Shown: positions 36,607 to 45,335, counted from the first letter of the stretch. The stretch is 64,000 bases of DNA from Thermorudis peleae (GCF_000744775.1 NZ_JQMP01000001.1:248001-312000); one strand, 5' to 3'. Notes: a model not told the origin generated them from the letters alone. Numbers and translations are program-made.

Positions 36607-39528
36607 ATGCCCCCCGGTTCCCCTTCAGTATACGCCACCACCGCTCCCCTGGCAGCCCCCCTCCTCGCCGCCCTGACCTGCCCCAACCCCCGCTGCCCCT
36701 GCCACCGCACCGCCCAGCGCGGCTCCGGCCGCACCCACTGCCCCGCCCACGACGACCAGCACCCCAGCCTCAGCCTCTCCCTCCAGGGCGACCACCTGCT
36801 CGTGCACTGCCACGCCGGCTGCCCCCAGACCGCCGTCCTCGCCGCCCTGCGCGCCCGCGGCCTCTGGCCCGCCACCCCCGTCACCCCCACCAGGCCAGGC
36901 AGCCGTGCTGCCAGCGGTGTGGCCAGTGCCCCGGCTGCGCCGGCGGAGGGCAGCCGTGCTGCCCGCACGAGCAGCGCGGCTACCCACACAGGGAGCAGCG
37001 CTCCGGCTGCGCCGGCCGAGCAGGAGGCTGGCGTGGTCACCCGCTACCTGGTGCGTGATGCCACCGGCCAGCTCGTCGCCGTCCACTGCCGCCGCGACAC
37101 TCCCACCGGCAAGCGCCTCTGGTGGGAAACCCCCGACGGCGCCCCCGGCCTCGCCGGCCGCCCCACCACCGCCCTCCCCCTCTACGGCATCGACCAGCTC
37201 GGCCCCAGCCCCATCGCCATCGTCTGCGAGGGCGAAAAGGCCACCGACGCCCTCCGCCAGCACGGCCTGCCCGCCGTCGGCACCGTCACCGGCGCCAGCG
37301 CCACCCCCAGCGACGCCGCCCTCGTCCCCCTCCGCGACCGCACCGTCTACCTCTGGCCCGACCACGACCCCGTCGGCCACGACCACATGGCCCGCATCGC
37401 CGCCCGGCTCCACGCCCTCGGCTGCTCCGCCATCCGGCAGATCCGCTGGCCCGACGCCCCGCCCGGCGGGGATGCCGCCGACTACCTGGCCGCAGGACAC
37501 ACCCGTGCCGACGTGGAACAGCTGCTCGCCACCGCCGCGCCCTGGCCGCTGCCGGATCCCACAGTTGAGCCGAACGAGCAGTCTGTTCCGCCAATCCCAC
37601 CGACCATCACCGCCGACGAGCTCCTCGCCCGCGACTTCCCCGAACCACGCTGGATCGTGCCCGGCCTGCTGCCCGAAGGCCTCACCATCCTGGCCGGACG
37701 CCCCAAGCTCGGCAAAAGCTGGCTCGCGCTCGACCTTGCGCTGGCCGTCGCCACCGGCGGCCGCGCCCTCGGCACCGTGCCCGTCGAGGCCGGCACCGTC
37801 CTCTACCTCGCGCTCGAAGACACGCCACGCCGGCTCAAAGACCGCATGAGCTGGCTCCTGCCCGAATGGCAACCCGGCATGCTCCAGCGCCTCGCCCTCG
37901 AAACCCACTGGCCGCGGCTCGACGACGGCGGACTGGAACTGCTGGCCGCCTGGCTCGCCGTCCACCCCGACTGCCGGCTCGTCGTCATCGACACGCTCAA
38001 ACGGATCCGCCCGCGCGAACGAATGCGCCAGGCGCTCTACGACGTCGATTACGAGGCGCTGCAGCCACTGGCTGAGCTCGCCGCCAGCCGTGGCCTGGCT
38101 GTTCTGGTCGTCCACCACACCCGCAAAGCCGACGCCGACGACCCGCTCGACCTGGTGAGCGGCACAACTGGCCTGACCGGCGCCGCCGATGCCGTACTGG
38201 TGCTCCAGCGTTCGCGCGGCTCAGCCGAGGCGACGCTGATGGCGACCGGCCGCGACCTGGAAGACGGAGAACATGCGTTACAGTTCCGGGCTGGGCACTG
38301 GCAACTCATGAAGTCGGCCAACGAACTCTCGGCGCCAGCCCAGTCGCCCGAACGCCGCGCCGTGCTCGAGTTGCTGCACCAGCACGGGCCGATGACCGCG
38401 AGCGAGCTCGCCCGCGCCCGCGGGACATCGCTCCAGGCTGCGTGGAAGCTCCTGCAGAAGCTCGCCGCGGAAGGCATCGTCCAGGCCGACGCCAACGGAG
38501 CGTACGCCATCCCGAGTTCAACCCCAAAACACGCACATCGTGCACAGGTGGTTGAGTCGGTTGAGTACCGGCAAAAACCGCATGACGACGCGGAAATCCA
38601 CTCAACCACCTTGACCCAGCACCGGTTGAGTGGGTTGAGTGACGCACCACTGTCCCCCTCTCAGCCCGCTGCTCCACACCACTTACACCACTCGCACTCA
38701 ACCAACTCAACCACTCAACCGCACTCAACCACTCAACCGCACTCAACCACTCAACCGCTCAACCAACTCAACCACTGTCAACCACTATCACCGATGTCAG
38801 TTACGTCAACCGACGCACCCGCATCACCCGCGTCAACCGCGTCGAGCACTGCGACGCGCACGCCATCGGTTCCATCACCCGCGCCCGCCCACGCACCCGA
38901 TGCGCCCCACCGCACCAGCGCACTCGCCCGGTCACGGGCAACCGAGCCACCGGCGTCACCCGCATCCCCCACCAGCACGCCGCCTGCTCCGTCACGATCG
39001 CCGGACCACGAGGACGCCCCCGCTCCGCCGGCAACCGCGCAGGCAGCTGACAGTGGTGCAGGACAGACAGGCCAGCCAGCGGCAGGCTGGGCGCGCGAAG
39101 CTGAGGCAGTGGACGAAGCGTGTGCGGCTCAGAGTATCGAGACAAAAGAGAGGAACGATACTGCTCAATCGCATTCTTTAAGCGGAATACAGTACAGCGA
39201 CAGCTTTGCACGAGCCGAACGCTACTTTGTTGACCCACGCGACGACTCGCCCGACGACGCTGCGCTCTGGGAGCAGCTCTTCCGGCTGGCCTACGAGCTG
39301 GACGGGGGCGTCCCCGGCTCCTCCGAGCTGGTCGGCACGCTGCGCGGCATGCGGGCGGTCGGGGCACGGTTGGAGCGGGCCGGGCCAAGCTACCGCATCG
39401 TGCCGGGCCCAGACCTGGATCCAGCGGAGTTCGCCCATTTGCGCCGGCAGTGGCTCGACCCGCGCCGTGCCCGCATCGCCCGGCTGCTCGCCAAGCTGCC
39501 CCTCTCGCCTTCCCCGCCGGCTGCCTGA
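36607..39528 (+). CDS. Large primase-helicase replication protein (zinc finger, TOPRIM, RepA-like ATPase)
   Basis: This 973-residue protein has a primase-type zinc module (Cys25, Cys30, Cys45/His48, HCHAGC 67-72). A TOPRIM-like domain follows (AIVCEGEKATDAL near 204, WPDHD near 250). Next is a RepA/AAA_25-type ATPase (Walker A GRPKLGKS near 362-369, Walker B LVVIDTLKRI, VLVVHHTRK). After it comes a winged-helix-like segment (PMTASELARARGTSLQAAWK, near 595). A long Ser/Thr/Pro/Ala-rich region (about 640-850) and a small charged C-terminal domain end the chain. Such proteins replicate plasmids, phages and integrative elements. No integrase or relaxase is near. The ATG at 36607 directly precedes the zinc module. 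Codon use is extremely rich in C endings. The coding sequence itself carries an iteron-like array. Confidence 0.82.
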   Translation: MPPGSPSVYATTAPLAAPLLAALTCPNPRCPCHRTAQRGSGRTHCPAHDDQHPSLSLSLQGDHLLVHCHAGCPQTAVLAALRARGLWPATPVTPTRPGSRAASGVASAPAAPAEGSRAARTSSAATHTGSSAPAAPAEQEAGVVTRYLVRDATGQLVAVHCRRDTPTGKRLWWETPDGAPGLAGRPTTALPLYGIDQLGPSPIAIVCEGEKATDALRQHGLPAVGTVTGASATPSDAALVPLRDRTVYLWPDHDPVGHDHMARIAARLHALGCSAIRQIRWPDAPPGGDAADYLAAGHTRADVEQLLATAAPWPLPDPTVEPNEQSVPPIPPTITADELLARDFPEPRWIVPGLLPEGLTILAGRPKLGKSWLALDLALAVATGGRALGTVPVEAGTVLYLALEDTPRRLKDRMSWLLPEWQPGMLQRLALETHWPRLDDGGLELLAAWLAVHPDCRLVVIDTLKRIRPRERMRQALYDVDYEALQPLAELAASRGLAVLVVHHTRKADADDPLDLVSGTTGLTGAADAVLVLQRSRGSAEATLMATGRDLEDGEHALQFRAGHWQLMKSANELSAPAQSPERRAVLELLHQHGPMTASELARARGTSLQAAWKLLQKLAAEGIVQADANGAYAIPSSTPKHAHRAQVVESVEYRQKPHDDAEIHSTTLTQHRLSGLSDAPLSPSQPAAPHHLHHSHSTNSTTQPHSTTQPHSTTQPLNQLNHCQPLSPMSVTSTDAPASPASTASSTATRTPSVPSPAPAHAPDAPHRTSALARSRATEPPASPASPTSTPPAPSRSPDHEDAPAPPATAQAADSGAGQTGQPAAGWAREAEAVDEACAAQSIETKERNDTAQSHSLSGIQYSDSFARAERYFVDPRDDSPDDAALWEQLFRLAYELDGGVPGSSELVGTLRGMRAVGARLERAGPSYRIVPGPDLDPAEFAHLRRQWLDPRRARIARLLAKLPLSPSPPAA
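38550..38773. repeat. Iteron-like array of ACTCAACC / GGTTGAGT inside the primase-helicase gene
   Basis: Inverted-orientation copies GGTTGAGT lie at 38550, 38559, 38624 and 38633. The forward ACTCAACC lies at 38600, then eight exact copies at 38696, 38705, 38713, 38723, 38731, 38741, 38749 and 38766, with a one-mismatch copy at 38757. Spacing in the dense block is 8-10 bp. The two orientations encode unrelated peptides (Val-Glu-Ser-Val-Glu, Leu-Ser-Gly-Leu-Ser, and Ser-Thr-Thr-Gln-Pro repeats), so a DNA-level signal is more likely than a protein repeat. The arrangement suggests an origin of replication within the initiator gene. Confidence 0.7.
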
Positions 39529-39659
39529 GGGCGCCGCGGGCGCTCGCCCCAGGCTGCACCCGCCTCACCCCTGGCGACGTGTGCCTGGGGCAGCGGCCAG
39601 CGCGGCCGTCGCGCTCCCCACCGGCTTCCCGGCAACCGAGCGCGAGCAGCGGCAGGGCG

Positions 39660-39794
39660 CTAGCGGCCGAGCAGACGGCGGCGGAGCGTTGCCAGCGCAG
39701 CGCGCACGCGGTGTGGCCCGATGATGATGACGACGAGCACGACGGCCGGCACGCTGAACAGCGCTGTCATGATTGTTCGGATCAGAAGCGACAT
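39660..39794 (-). CDS. Small predicted membrane protein, 44 residues
   Basis: This short minus-strand frame starts at an ATG (39792-39794) five bases after GGAGG. It encodes MSLLIRTIMTALFSVPAVVL followed by a run of Val/Ile, then an Arg/Ala/Leu-rich amphipathic tail ending in RRRLLGR. One transmembrane helix (about residues 8-25) with positive residues after it is predicted. No family is recognised and no neighbour suggests a role. Small size makes chance coding possible, but the ribosome site and hydrophobic pattern are good. Confidence 0.4.
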   Translation of the reverse strand: MSLLIRTIMTALFSVPAVVLVVIIIGPHRVRAALATLRRRLLGR

Positions 39795-39898
39795 CACGTC
39801 CTCCAGTATTCCTGCCGCTGAGCATACGCTATCGGCCCCGCCTTCTCACGGCTGCCACGCGCGACGCCGAACGCCAGGCCATGTTCACCCGTGGTGCG

Positions 39899-40110
39899 GC
39901 TTGCGTGCGGGGCGGCTTGCATGCGGGGCTGCTCACACGCAGTGCCGCGCGCATGCGCTGCTGCTCACGCACACTCGTGCTCCGCGCACGCTGCTGCTTA
40001 CACACGCTGCTGGACGCGCACACTGCCGCGCGCATGCGCTGCTGCTCGCGCGCGATGTTGCTCACCCGCGGGGCTGCACGTATGCGGGGCCGGGCGCGGC
40101 GATGGCGCGG
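39899..40110. repeat. GC-rich imperfect repeat block
   Basis: The segment is built from variants of GCTGCTCACRC with GCGCATGC. The string TGCCGCGCGCATGCGCTGCT occurs at 39943 and again at 40024 (81 bp apart), each followed by GCTC. Open frames on both strands through it are of low complexity and I do not call them genes. The rest of the 39529-40345 gap shows nothing else recognisable besides the small membrane frame. Confidence 0.55.
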
Positions 40111-40345
40111 CACTACCGGCGTGTTGGCTCGTGAACCCGGACAGCCGGGACGTGCACCTACGGGGCTGGTTCGGGCAGCTTCCATGGCTACAGGCGCTGC
40201 CAGCGAACCACGCACGGACCAGCGGCGTTCCGACCGTACGGACTGAACGCCGGGCAGGACGTCGCGGAGGCGAGGTGCGCCACATGACGGCGCCGCGCCA
40301 GGGCATCCCCAGCGCAGCGCCGCAACGGCTGTGGCGGGAGGGGGA

Positions 40346-41173
40346 TTAGGAACTCGTCTGCACGGTCAGTTGCAGGTTCGCGGTGAGCACCAGGTTGTCT
40401 TCGACGCTCAGCACGACCGGCACCTTCGGCGGCTGCATGCCGAAGTCTTCAAAGGTGACCTGGGTCGTCGCGGTGCCCTGCACGGTGTTCTGGTTGAACG
40501 TGGCCGTCACCTGCCAGGTGACCGTCTTGGTCACGCCGTGCACCGTCAGGTCACCGGTCAGCTGGAACTGCGCCTGGCCACTCGTCGGCAGGGGCCAGCT
40601 CAGCCCAGTGATGGACTTCGGCACGAACGTCGCTTGCGGATATTTGCTCGTTTCGAGCGTGTTCTGCTTGATGTAGTTATCGCGACGCGACTCATCGCTC
40701 CGCAGCGTCGTGAGGTCGACGGTGATCTTGGAGGCGCTGGCGACCGGCTGCCCGGTGGCGTCGAGCACGATTTGACCGCTGACGGCCGAGGTCTTGCCGA
40801 CGGCGTCGTTTGGCAAGGTGTGGCCGACCAGTTGTTCGTGGGCGGTGTAGCTCACCTGGCTCTGGCTCGGGTTCACGACGAGCACCACGCGCCCCGCCGT
40901 GCTGCCACTCGTGGCCGTGCTACTGGTGGCCGTGTCACTCGTGGCCGCGCCACTCGTGGCCGCGCCACTGGTGGCGGTGCTCGTAGCCGCGCTACTGGTG
41001 GCGGTGCCACCCGTGGCCGTGCCGCTTGTCGCGGTTGCGGTTGGTGTGGCAGTGCTCGCGCTGCTGGCAGCTGGCGTGGGCGTGGGCGTCGCGGTGCCAC
41101 CGCAGGCGGCGAGGACGAGGGCGAGTGCCAGCGAAACCAGCAGTGGCAGGGCAATCAGGCGGATCCGGGTCAT
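40346..41173 (-). CDS. YceI-family lipoprotein
   Basis: This secreted lipid-binding-type protein of 275 residues starts with a signal peptide MTRIRLIALPLLVSLALALV and the lipobox VLAACGG. A spacer of about 65 residues with repeated Ala-Thr-Ser-Gly follows. The YceI lipocalin-like barrel then begins: VNPSQSQVSYTAHEQLVG, ITVDLTTLRSDESRRDNYIK, ATFVPKSITGL, LTVHGVTKTVTWQVTA and FEDFGMQPP. The family binds isoprenoids or is involved in stress tolerance; the ligand here is unknown. The ATG at 41171-41173 follows GGGAGG. The gene stands alone; the next gene is divergent and 510 bp away. Confidence 0.87.
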   Translation of the reverse strand: MTRIRLIALPLLVSLALALVLAACGGTATPTPTPAASSASTATPTATATSGTATGGTATSSAATSTATSGAATSGAATSDTATSSTATSGSTAGRVVLVVNPSQSQVSYTAHEQLVGHTLPNDAVGKTSAVSGQIVLDATGQPVASASKITVDLTTLRSDESRRDNYIKQNTLETSKYPQATFVPKSITGLSWPLPTSGQAQFQLTGDLTVHGVTKTVTWQVTATFNQNTVQGTATTQVTFEDFGMQPPKVPVVLSVEDNLVLTANLQLTVQTSS

Positions 41174-41506
41174 TGTGCCTCCCTTCGGCTCGCTTATCCG
41201 ATCAGTCACCGTGCCGGGCTCCTGCCCGACAGGGATAAGCATGCCGGAGCGATGTAACCGTCTGGTAACCGCGCCAGTGGCGCCAGCTGCGCTCAGGCGC
41301 GCGTCGTAGCTGGTCAGGGAGCGCCGGATGCGCGCCGCGCTGTTGCCGCAGGCATGCTCCGGCGCACACGGCAGAGCGGCAGGCTTGCGCGGCCCGGCCT
41401 CAGCCCTCGCCGGGCCTGGCGGTGCGTCATCGACCGCAGCGGCGGCACGCGGCAAGCTCCCGCGTCGCCTGTGCTGGACAGGAATGGCGGGCGGGCATGG
41501 TACCGC

Positions 41507-41586
41507 GGGGTCTGGCCGCAGCAGCGCACCCAGGGCAGTCCGCTGGTTAGGGCTCCGGCGTGGGGTCTGGCCGCGGCAGCGCACCC
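41507..41586 (+). repeat. 25-bp direct repeat upstream of the MFS gene
   Basis: Two copies, 41507-41531 and 41562-41586, differ by one base and begin GGGGTCTGGCCGC. They lie 55 bp apart within the 510-bp divergent gap between the YceI and MFS genes. No further gene is seen in that gap. TAGAAT at 41628-41633, preceded by TGG, is a possible extended -10 box for the MFS gene. Confidence 0.55.
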
Positions 41587-41683
41587 CGCCGGCGAGCGAG
41601 GCGGGGCGCGGGGACGTGGGCGTGTGGTAGAATCGTGCGATTGCCGGCTGGCCACGGGCCGGCACTGAGGGAGTGGAGCGACG

Positions 41684-42955
41684 ATGACGATGGCCTCGCC
41701 GCGGCCGGCGTCGACCAGCGCCCGGCCCAGTCCATCCCGCTCGCTGGTCGAGCTGACCGCCTTGCTCGGCTTCATGATGTCGCTGAGCGCCTTCAGCACC
41801 GACGGCATGCTCCCGGCCTTGCACGACCTGGCCGTGTTCTTCGGCGTGAGCGACACGCAAGCCCAGCTGGTCGTCAACCTCTACTTCTTCGGCTTTGCCG
41901 TTGGCCAGCTCTTCTTTGGGCCGCTCAGCGACCGCTTCGGCCGGCGCCGCGTCCTGCTGGTGAGCACCAGCGGCTTCCTGACCTGCGCGCTCGCCCTGGT
42001 CGTCGCGCCGACCTTCACCGTCGTGCTCACCGTGCGCTTCATCCAGGGGCTCTTCGGCGCAGCATTACGCTCGGTTGGCACGGCGCTCGTGCGCGACTTC
42101 TACCGCGGCGAGGCGATGGCCCGCGTGCTGTCCTTCGCGCTGATGGTGCTGCTGATCGCCCCGGTGTTTGCGCCGTCGATCGGCGTCTTTTTGCTGCGCT
42201 GGGGCTGGCGCGCGCCCTTCTCGTTGATCGCCGTCCTGGCCGGGCTGCTGCTGGCCTGGCTGACGGCGCGGCTGCCGGAGAGCCTGCCGCCGGAACGGCG
42301 TCGTCCACTCTCCTTCACGCAGCTTGCGGCGGCTGCCCGCCTCGTGCTCAACACGCCGCCGAGCCTTGCGCTGACGGCGGTGATGGGCTGCAGCTACGGC
42401 ATCCTCTACGCCTACCTGACGAGTGCGGCGCAACTCTACCGCGAGCACTTCCAGTTTTCGAACACGGCCTTCGCGCTGGCCTTTGCTGGCACGGGGCTTG
42501 GGCAGGTCTGCGGCACGTTCCTCAACGGGCTGGCGATCACGCGCCTTGGCCTGCGACGCGTCCTACCGTGGGCCGTCGGCGGGGTTGCGGTGGCGGCGGC
42601 CGGGCTCTTGGTGGCGGGACTGCTCGGTGCGCAGCCGGTGGTCTACTGGTTCCTGCTGACCCTCGTGTTTTTCGGCATCGCGCTCGTGTTCTCCAACGCC
42701 AACAGCGCGGCGCTCGAGCCGCTGGGCGAGATTGCTGGGTTTGCGAGCAGCGTCATTGGCTTCACCAGCACGGTGATGGCCAACCTTTTTGGCCTGGTGA
42801 TCGGCCAGGCAGCGCAGGGCGGGCCCCGCGGTTTTGCGCTGGGCATCATGCTCCTGGCGCTTGGCAGCCTGGCGAGCCTGCTGGTGGCCCAGCGCGCTGG
42901 CTGGGGGCGGGAGCGGACGCATGCCGCAGCGGCGAGTCCGGCCCGCGGCGACTAG
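41684..42955 (+). CDS. MFS multidrug-type exporter (Bcr/CflA family)
   Basis: This 423-residue inner-membrane carrier has 12 predicted helices. It contains MMSLSAFSTDGMLPALHDLAVFF after the N-terminus (the Bcr/CflA start with its helix-1 Asp). GPLSDRFGRRRVLL is the MFS signature loop, and RFIQGLFGAALRSVGTALVRDFY is motif C-like. It probably exports drugs or metabolites by proton antiport. The start follows GAGGGAGTGGAGCG. It converges with the dehydratase gene and shares four bases of stop codons with it. Confidence 0.87.
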   Translation: MTMASPRPASTSARPSPSRSLVELTALLGFMMSLSAFSTDGMLPALHDLAVFFGVSDTQAQLVVNLYFFGFAVGQLFFGPLSDRFGRRRVLLVSTSGFLTCALALVVAPTFTVVLTVRFIQGLFGAALRSVGTALVRDFYRGEAMARVLSFALMVLLIAPVFAPSIGVFLLRWGWRAPFSLIAVLAGLLLAWLTARLPESLPPERRRPLSFTQLAAAARLVLNTPPSLALTAVMGCSYGILYAYLTSAAQLYREHFQFSNTAFALAFAGTGLGQVCGTFLNGLAITRLGLRRVLPWAVGGVAVAAAGLLVAGLLGAQPVVYWFLLTLVFFGIALVFSNANSAALEPLGEIAGFASSVIGFTSTVMANLFGLVIGQAAQGGPRGFALGIMLLALGSLASLLVAQRAGWGRERTHAAAASPARGD

Positions 42956-44199
42956 GGCCGCATGACCGTCCCGTCGCGGCCCCGCACCGGCGGCCAGGCG
43001 CCCCCGAGCGGGTCGTCGGGGAAGGGGAAGCGCGCGGCCAGCGCCTCATCGATCTCGACGCCCAGCCCCGGCCGATCGTTTGGCCAGAGCATGCCGTCGC
43101 GGATTTCGGGCGTGCCGGAGAAGACCGCCCGGGCGGCCTCGCTGAAGACGTGCTGTTCCTGAATGCCGAAGTTCGGGCAGGCGAGATCGAGGTGCAAGTT
43201 GGCGGCATGGCCGACAGGCGAGACATCGCCGGGCCCGTGCCAGGCCGTGCGCACGCCGAAGAACTCGCAGAACGCCGCCAGCTTGCGCGCTGGGGTGATG
43301 CCGCCGATGGCGGAGAGGTGCACGCGCACGAAGTCGATCAGCCGTTCCTGGACGAGCGGGATATACTCCGCTGGGTTGACGAACAGCTCGCCGATCGCGA
43401 TCGGCGTGGCGGTTTGCTGGCGGATGAGCCGCAGGTAGGCGAGATCTTCGGGCGCGACGGGATCTTCGAGGAAGAAGAGGCGGGCCGGTTCGAGCGCCTT
43501 GGCCAGCTGCAGCGCCATGATCGGCGGCACGCGCTCGTGGACGTCGTGGAGCAACTCGACGCTGTCGCCGAACTCGGCACGCAGGGCCTCGAAGAGGCGG
43601 GGGACGAGCCGGCAGTAGGCGGCGGGATCCCAGACCTGGGCGCCGGGCTCGCTTGGGGCGCCGTAGGTAGCCTGGCCGGGCACAGCGACCTGGCAGCGGA
43701 CGTAGCGGTAACCCTGTGCCAGCCACTGGCGGACGTTTGCGATGACCTCGGGGATATCGCGGCCGGTGGCGTGGGCGTAGAGTGCGGCAGCGGTTCGGCA
43801 GCGGCCGCCGAGCAGCTGGTAGAGCGGCATCCCGGCCAGCTTGCCGAGGATATCCCAGAGGGCCATATCGATACCGGAGAGGGCGTTGTTGAGGACGGGG
43901 CCATTGCGCCAGTAGGAACTCAGCGCGAGCGACTGCCAGATATCCTCGATCTCGGTCGGATCGCGGCCGATAACGAGCGGCTTGAGGGCATTGACGGCGG
44001 CGACGACAGCCAGGGGGCGCTGGGTGAAGGTGGCACAGCCGAGGCCGTAGAGGCCGGGCTCGGTGGTCTGGACTTTGACGACCACGAGGCGGATGCCCTC
44101 GGGCGCGGTACAGATCGGCTGGACGTCGGCGATGCGCACCCGGGGCATGCCACGCCCCGCCTCCCAGGGGGGACTCGTGTGGACGAACGGCTCTTTCAT
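42952..44199 (-). CDS. manD: D-mannonate dehydratase (ManD), enolase superfamily
   Basis: This 415-residue acid-sugar dehydratase makes 2-keto-3-deoxy-gluconate from D-mannonate (some members also use D-gluconate). Diagnostic strings are VLNNALSGIDMALWDILGKLAGMPLYQLLGG, LLHDVHERVPP (metal Asp and catalytic His), FFLEDPVAPED (Glu), IAIGELFVNP (Glu) and RTAWHGPGDVSPVGHAANLHLDL. The ATG at 44197-44199 follows AGGAG with 7-bp spacing; an ATG six bases earlier is possible. It is the outer neighbour of the oligopeptide-type importer, and its DNA is clearly more GC-rich than that importer. Confidence 0.87.
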   Translation of the reverse strand: MKEPFVHTSPPWEAGRGMPRVRIADVQPICTAPEGIRLVVVKVQTTEPGLYGLGCATFTQRPLAVVAAVNALKPLVIGRDPTEIEDIWQSLALSSYWRNGPVLNNALSGIDMALWDILGKLAGMPLYQLLGGRCRTAAALYAHATGRDIPEVIANVRQWLAQGYRYVRCQVAVPGQATYGAPSEPGAQVWDPAAYCRLVPRLFEALRAEFGDSVELLHDVHERVPPIMALQLAKALEPARLFFLEDPVAPEDLAYLRLIRQQTATPIAIGELFVNPAEYIPLVQERLIDFVRVHLSAIGGITPARKLAAFCEFFGVRTAWHGPGDVSPVGHAANLHLDLACPNFGIQEQHVFSEAARAVFSGTPEIRDGMLWPNDRPGLGVEIDEALAARFPFPDDPLGGAWPPVRGRDGTVMRP

Positions 44200-44218
44200 C
44201 CTCATTCTCCTACCAGAG

Positions 44219-45316
44219 TCATGCATGAGGCGAATCAGGCTGAGCTTCGCGCTTGAGCGCAGAATAGGATGGTGGAGATACCTCGGTTTTCCCATTCGTA
44301 AATACGCCACCAGCGGCCAGATTCCGGCGATCAATTGTCGGTGAATCACGGTAGAGATAGCAGGCCACGACGCGCCGATCCCCAGTGCGAAACAGTGGAG
44401 GTGTCTGCTCAACGCAGATAGGCATAGCGTAGGGACAGCGGTCATAAAACACACAAAACGCTGTGCCACGTGGCGTTAGGCCACTCACCGGTTGACCAAG
44501 AGCACGCTCCCCCAACCATTGGCGATCTGGATCTGGCAGAGGGACGGAGCTAACGAGTAATCGCGTATAGGGATGCTCAGGTTCACGAATAATGAGGCCA
44601 GCATCCCCTGCTTCAACCACTGTTCCGCGATACAGAACAAGGACATCATTGGCAACCTGATACGCTGTTGCCAGATCATGGGTAATGTACAAGATCGAGA
44701 TCCCGTACTCACGATGAAGTTGCTGTAAACTGCTGAGGATGGTTGCGCGCAGTGAAGCATCAACCATTGAAACCGGCTCATCGGCTATGATCACCTTCGG
44801 GCGAAGCAAGAGTGCACGTGCAACCATGACCCGCTGACGCTGTCCTCCCGAAAGCTGATGAGGATATCGGCCGAGTGTTTCCTCCGGACGCAATCCAACG
44901 GCTATCAACGCTTCTTCGATGCGATTGCGCATCTCTTGGGTAGATTTCGCTAAATGAAACATTCGAATTGGCAACTCAAGGACATGATCGACCTTGTAGA
45001 AAGGATTGTAGACCTCGAAAGGGTCCTGAAAAATTGCTTGAATATCGCGCAAGAAGGCACGGCGCTGCTCGCGGTTTAGCTGTTTCAGGGAGATACCACG
45101 ATACCGTACATCTCCCGTTGTTGGTGTGGTAAGGCCAAGCAGCAGACGAGCGAGTGTGGTTTTACCACTCCCACTTTCCCCAACAATTGCGGTAAAGATT
45201 GGTTGCTCTTCCGGTACAGTAAAGGAGAAATCACGCAGTGCAATAACGCGCTCTCGCTTCAGCAAACCGCCGGAAAATACCTTGGTCACGTCTTGTGCTT
45301 CGAGCAATGCGGCCAT
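44219..45316 (-). CDS. Oligopeptide-family ABC transporter ATPase (DppF/OppF type)
   Basis: This 365-residue ATPase powers an Opp/Dpp-family importer. It has Walker A GESGSGKTT, Q-loop AIFQDPFEVYNPF, signature LSGGQRQR, Walker B VIIADEP and the H-loop ITHDLAT. The C-terminal oligopeptide-transporter domain holds FCVFYDRCPYAMPICVEQTPPLF (Cys cluster, Fe-S type in relatives). The tail after VVACYLYR extends about 45 residues beyond the usual end. The ATG at 45314-45316 follows GAGGAGG. The partner ATPase lies just upstream on the same strand; the permeases and receptor are divergent. Confidence 0.9.
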   Translation of the reverse strand: MAALLEAQDVTKVFSGGLLKRERVIALRDFSFTVPEEQPIFTAIVGESGSGKTTLARLLLGLTTPTTGDVRYRGISLKQLNREQRRAFLRDIQAIFQDPFEVYNPFYKVDHVLELPIRMFHLAKSTQEMRNRIEEALIAVGLRPEETLGRYPHQLSGGQRQRVMVARALLLRPKVIIADEPVSMVDASLRATILSSLQQLHREYGISILYITHDLATAYQVANDVLVLYRGTVVEAGDAGLIIREPEHPYTRLLVSSVPLPDPDRQWLGERALGQPVSGLTPRGTAFCVFYDRCPYAMPICVEQTPPLFRTGDRRVVACYLYRDSPTIDRRNLAAGGVFTNGKTEVSPPSYSALKREAQPDSPHA

Positions 45317-45335
45317 TGCCGTCCTCCTCGCCTTT

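Noticed and set aside
36625-38118. Minus-strand Gly/Ala-rich open frame of 497 codons
   Set aside because: Antisense of the primase-helicase zinc finger and ATPase domains; low-complexity composition typical of GC-rich shadows.
38550-38790. Possible CRISPR array
   Set aside because: Repeat units are 8 bp with 0-2 bp between them and occur in both orientations inside a gene; there are no unique spacers of 25-40 bp.
41560-44256. Plus-strand open frame of 898 codons
   Set aside because: It runs over the MFS and manD genes in another frame; both real genes have clear family motifs and ribosome sites.
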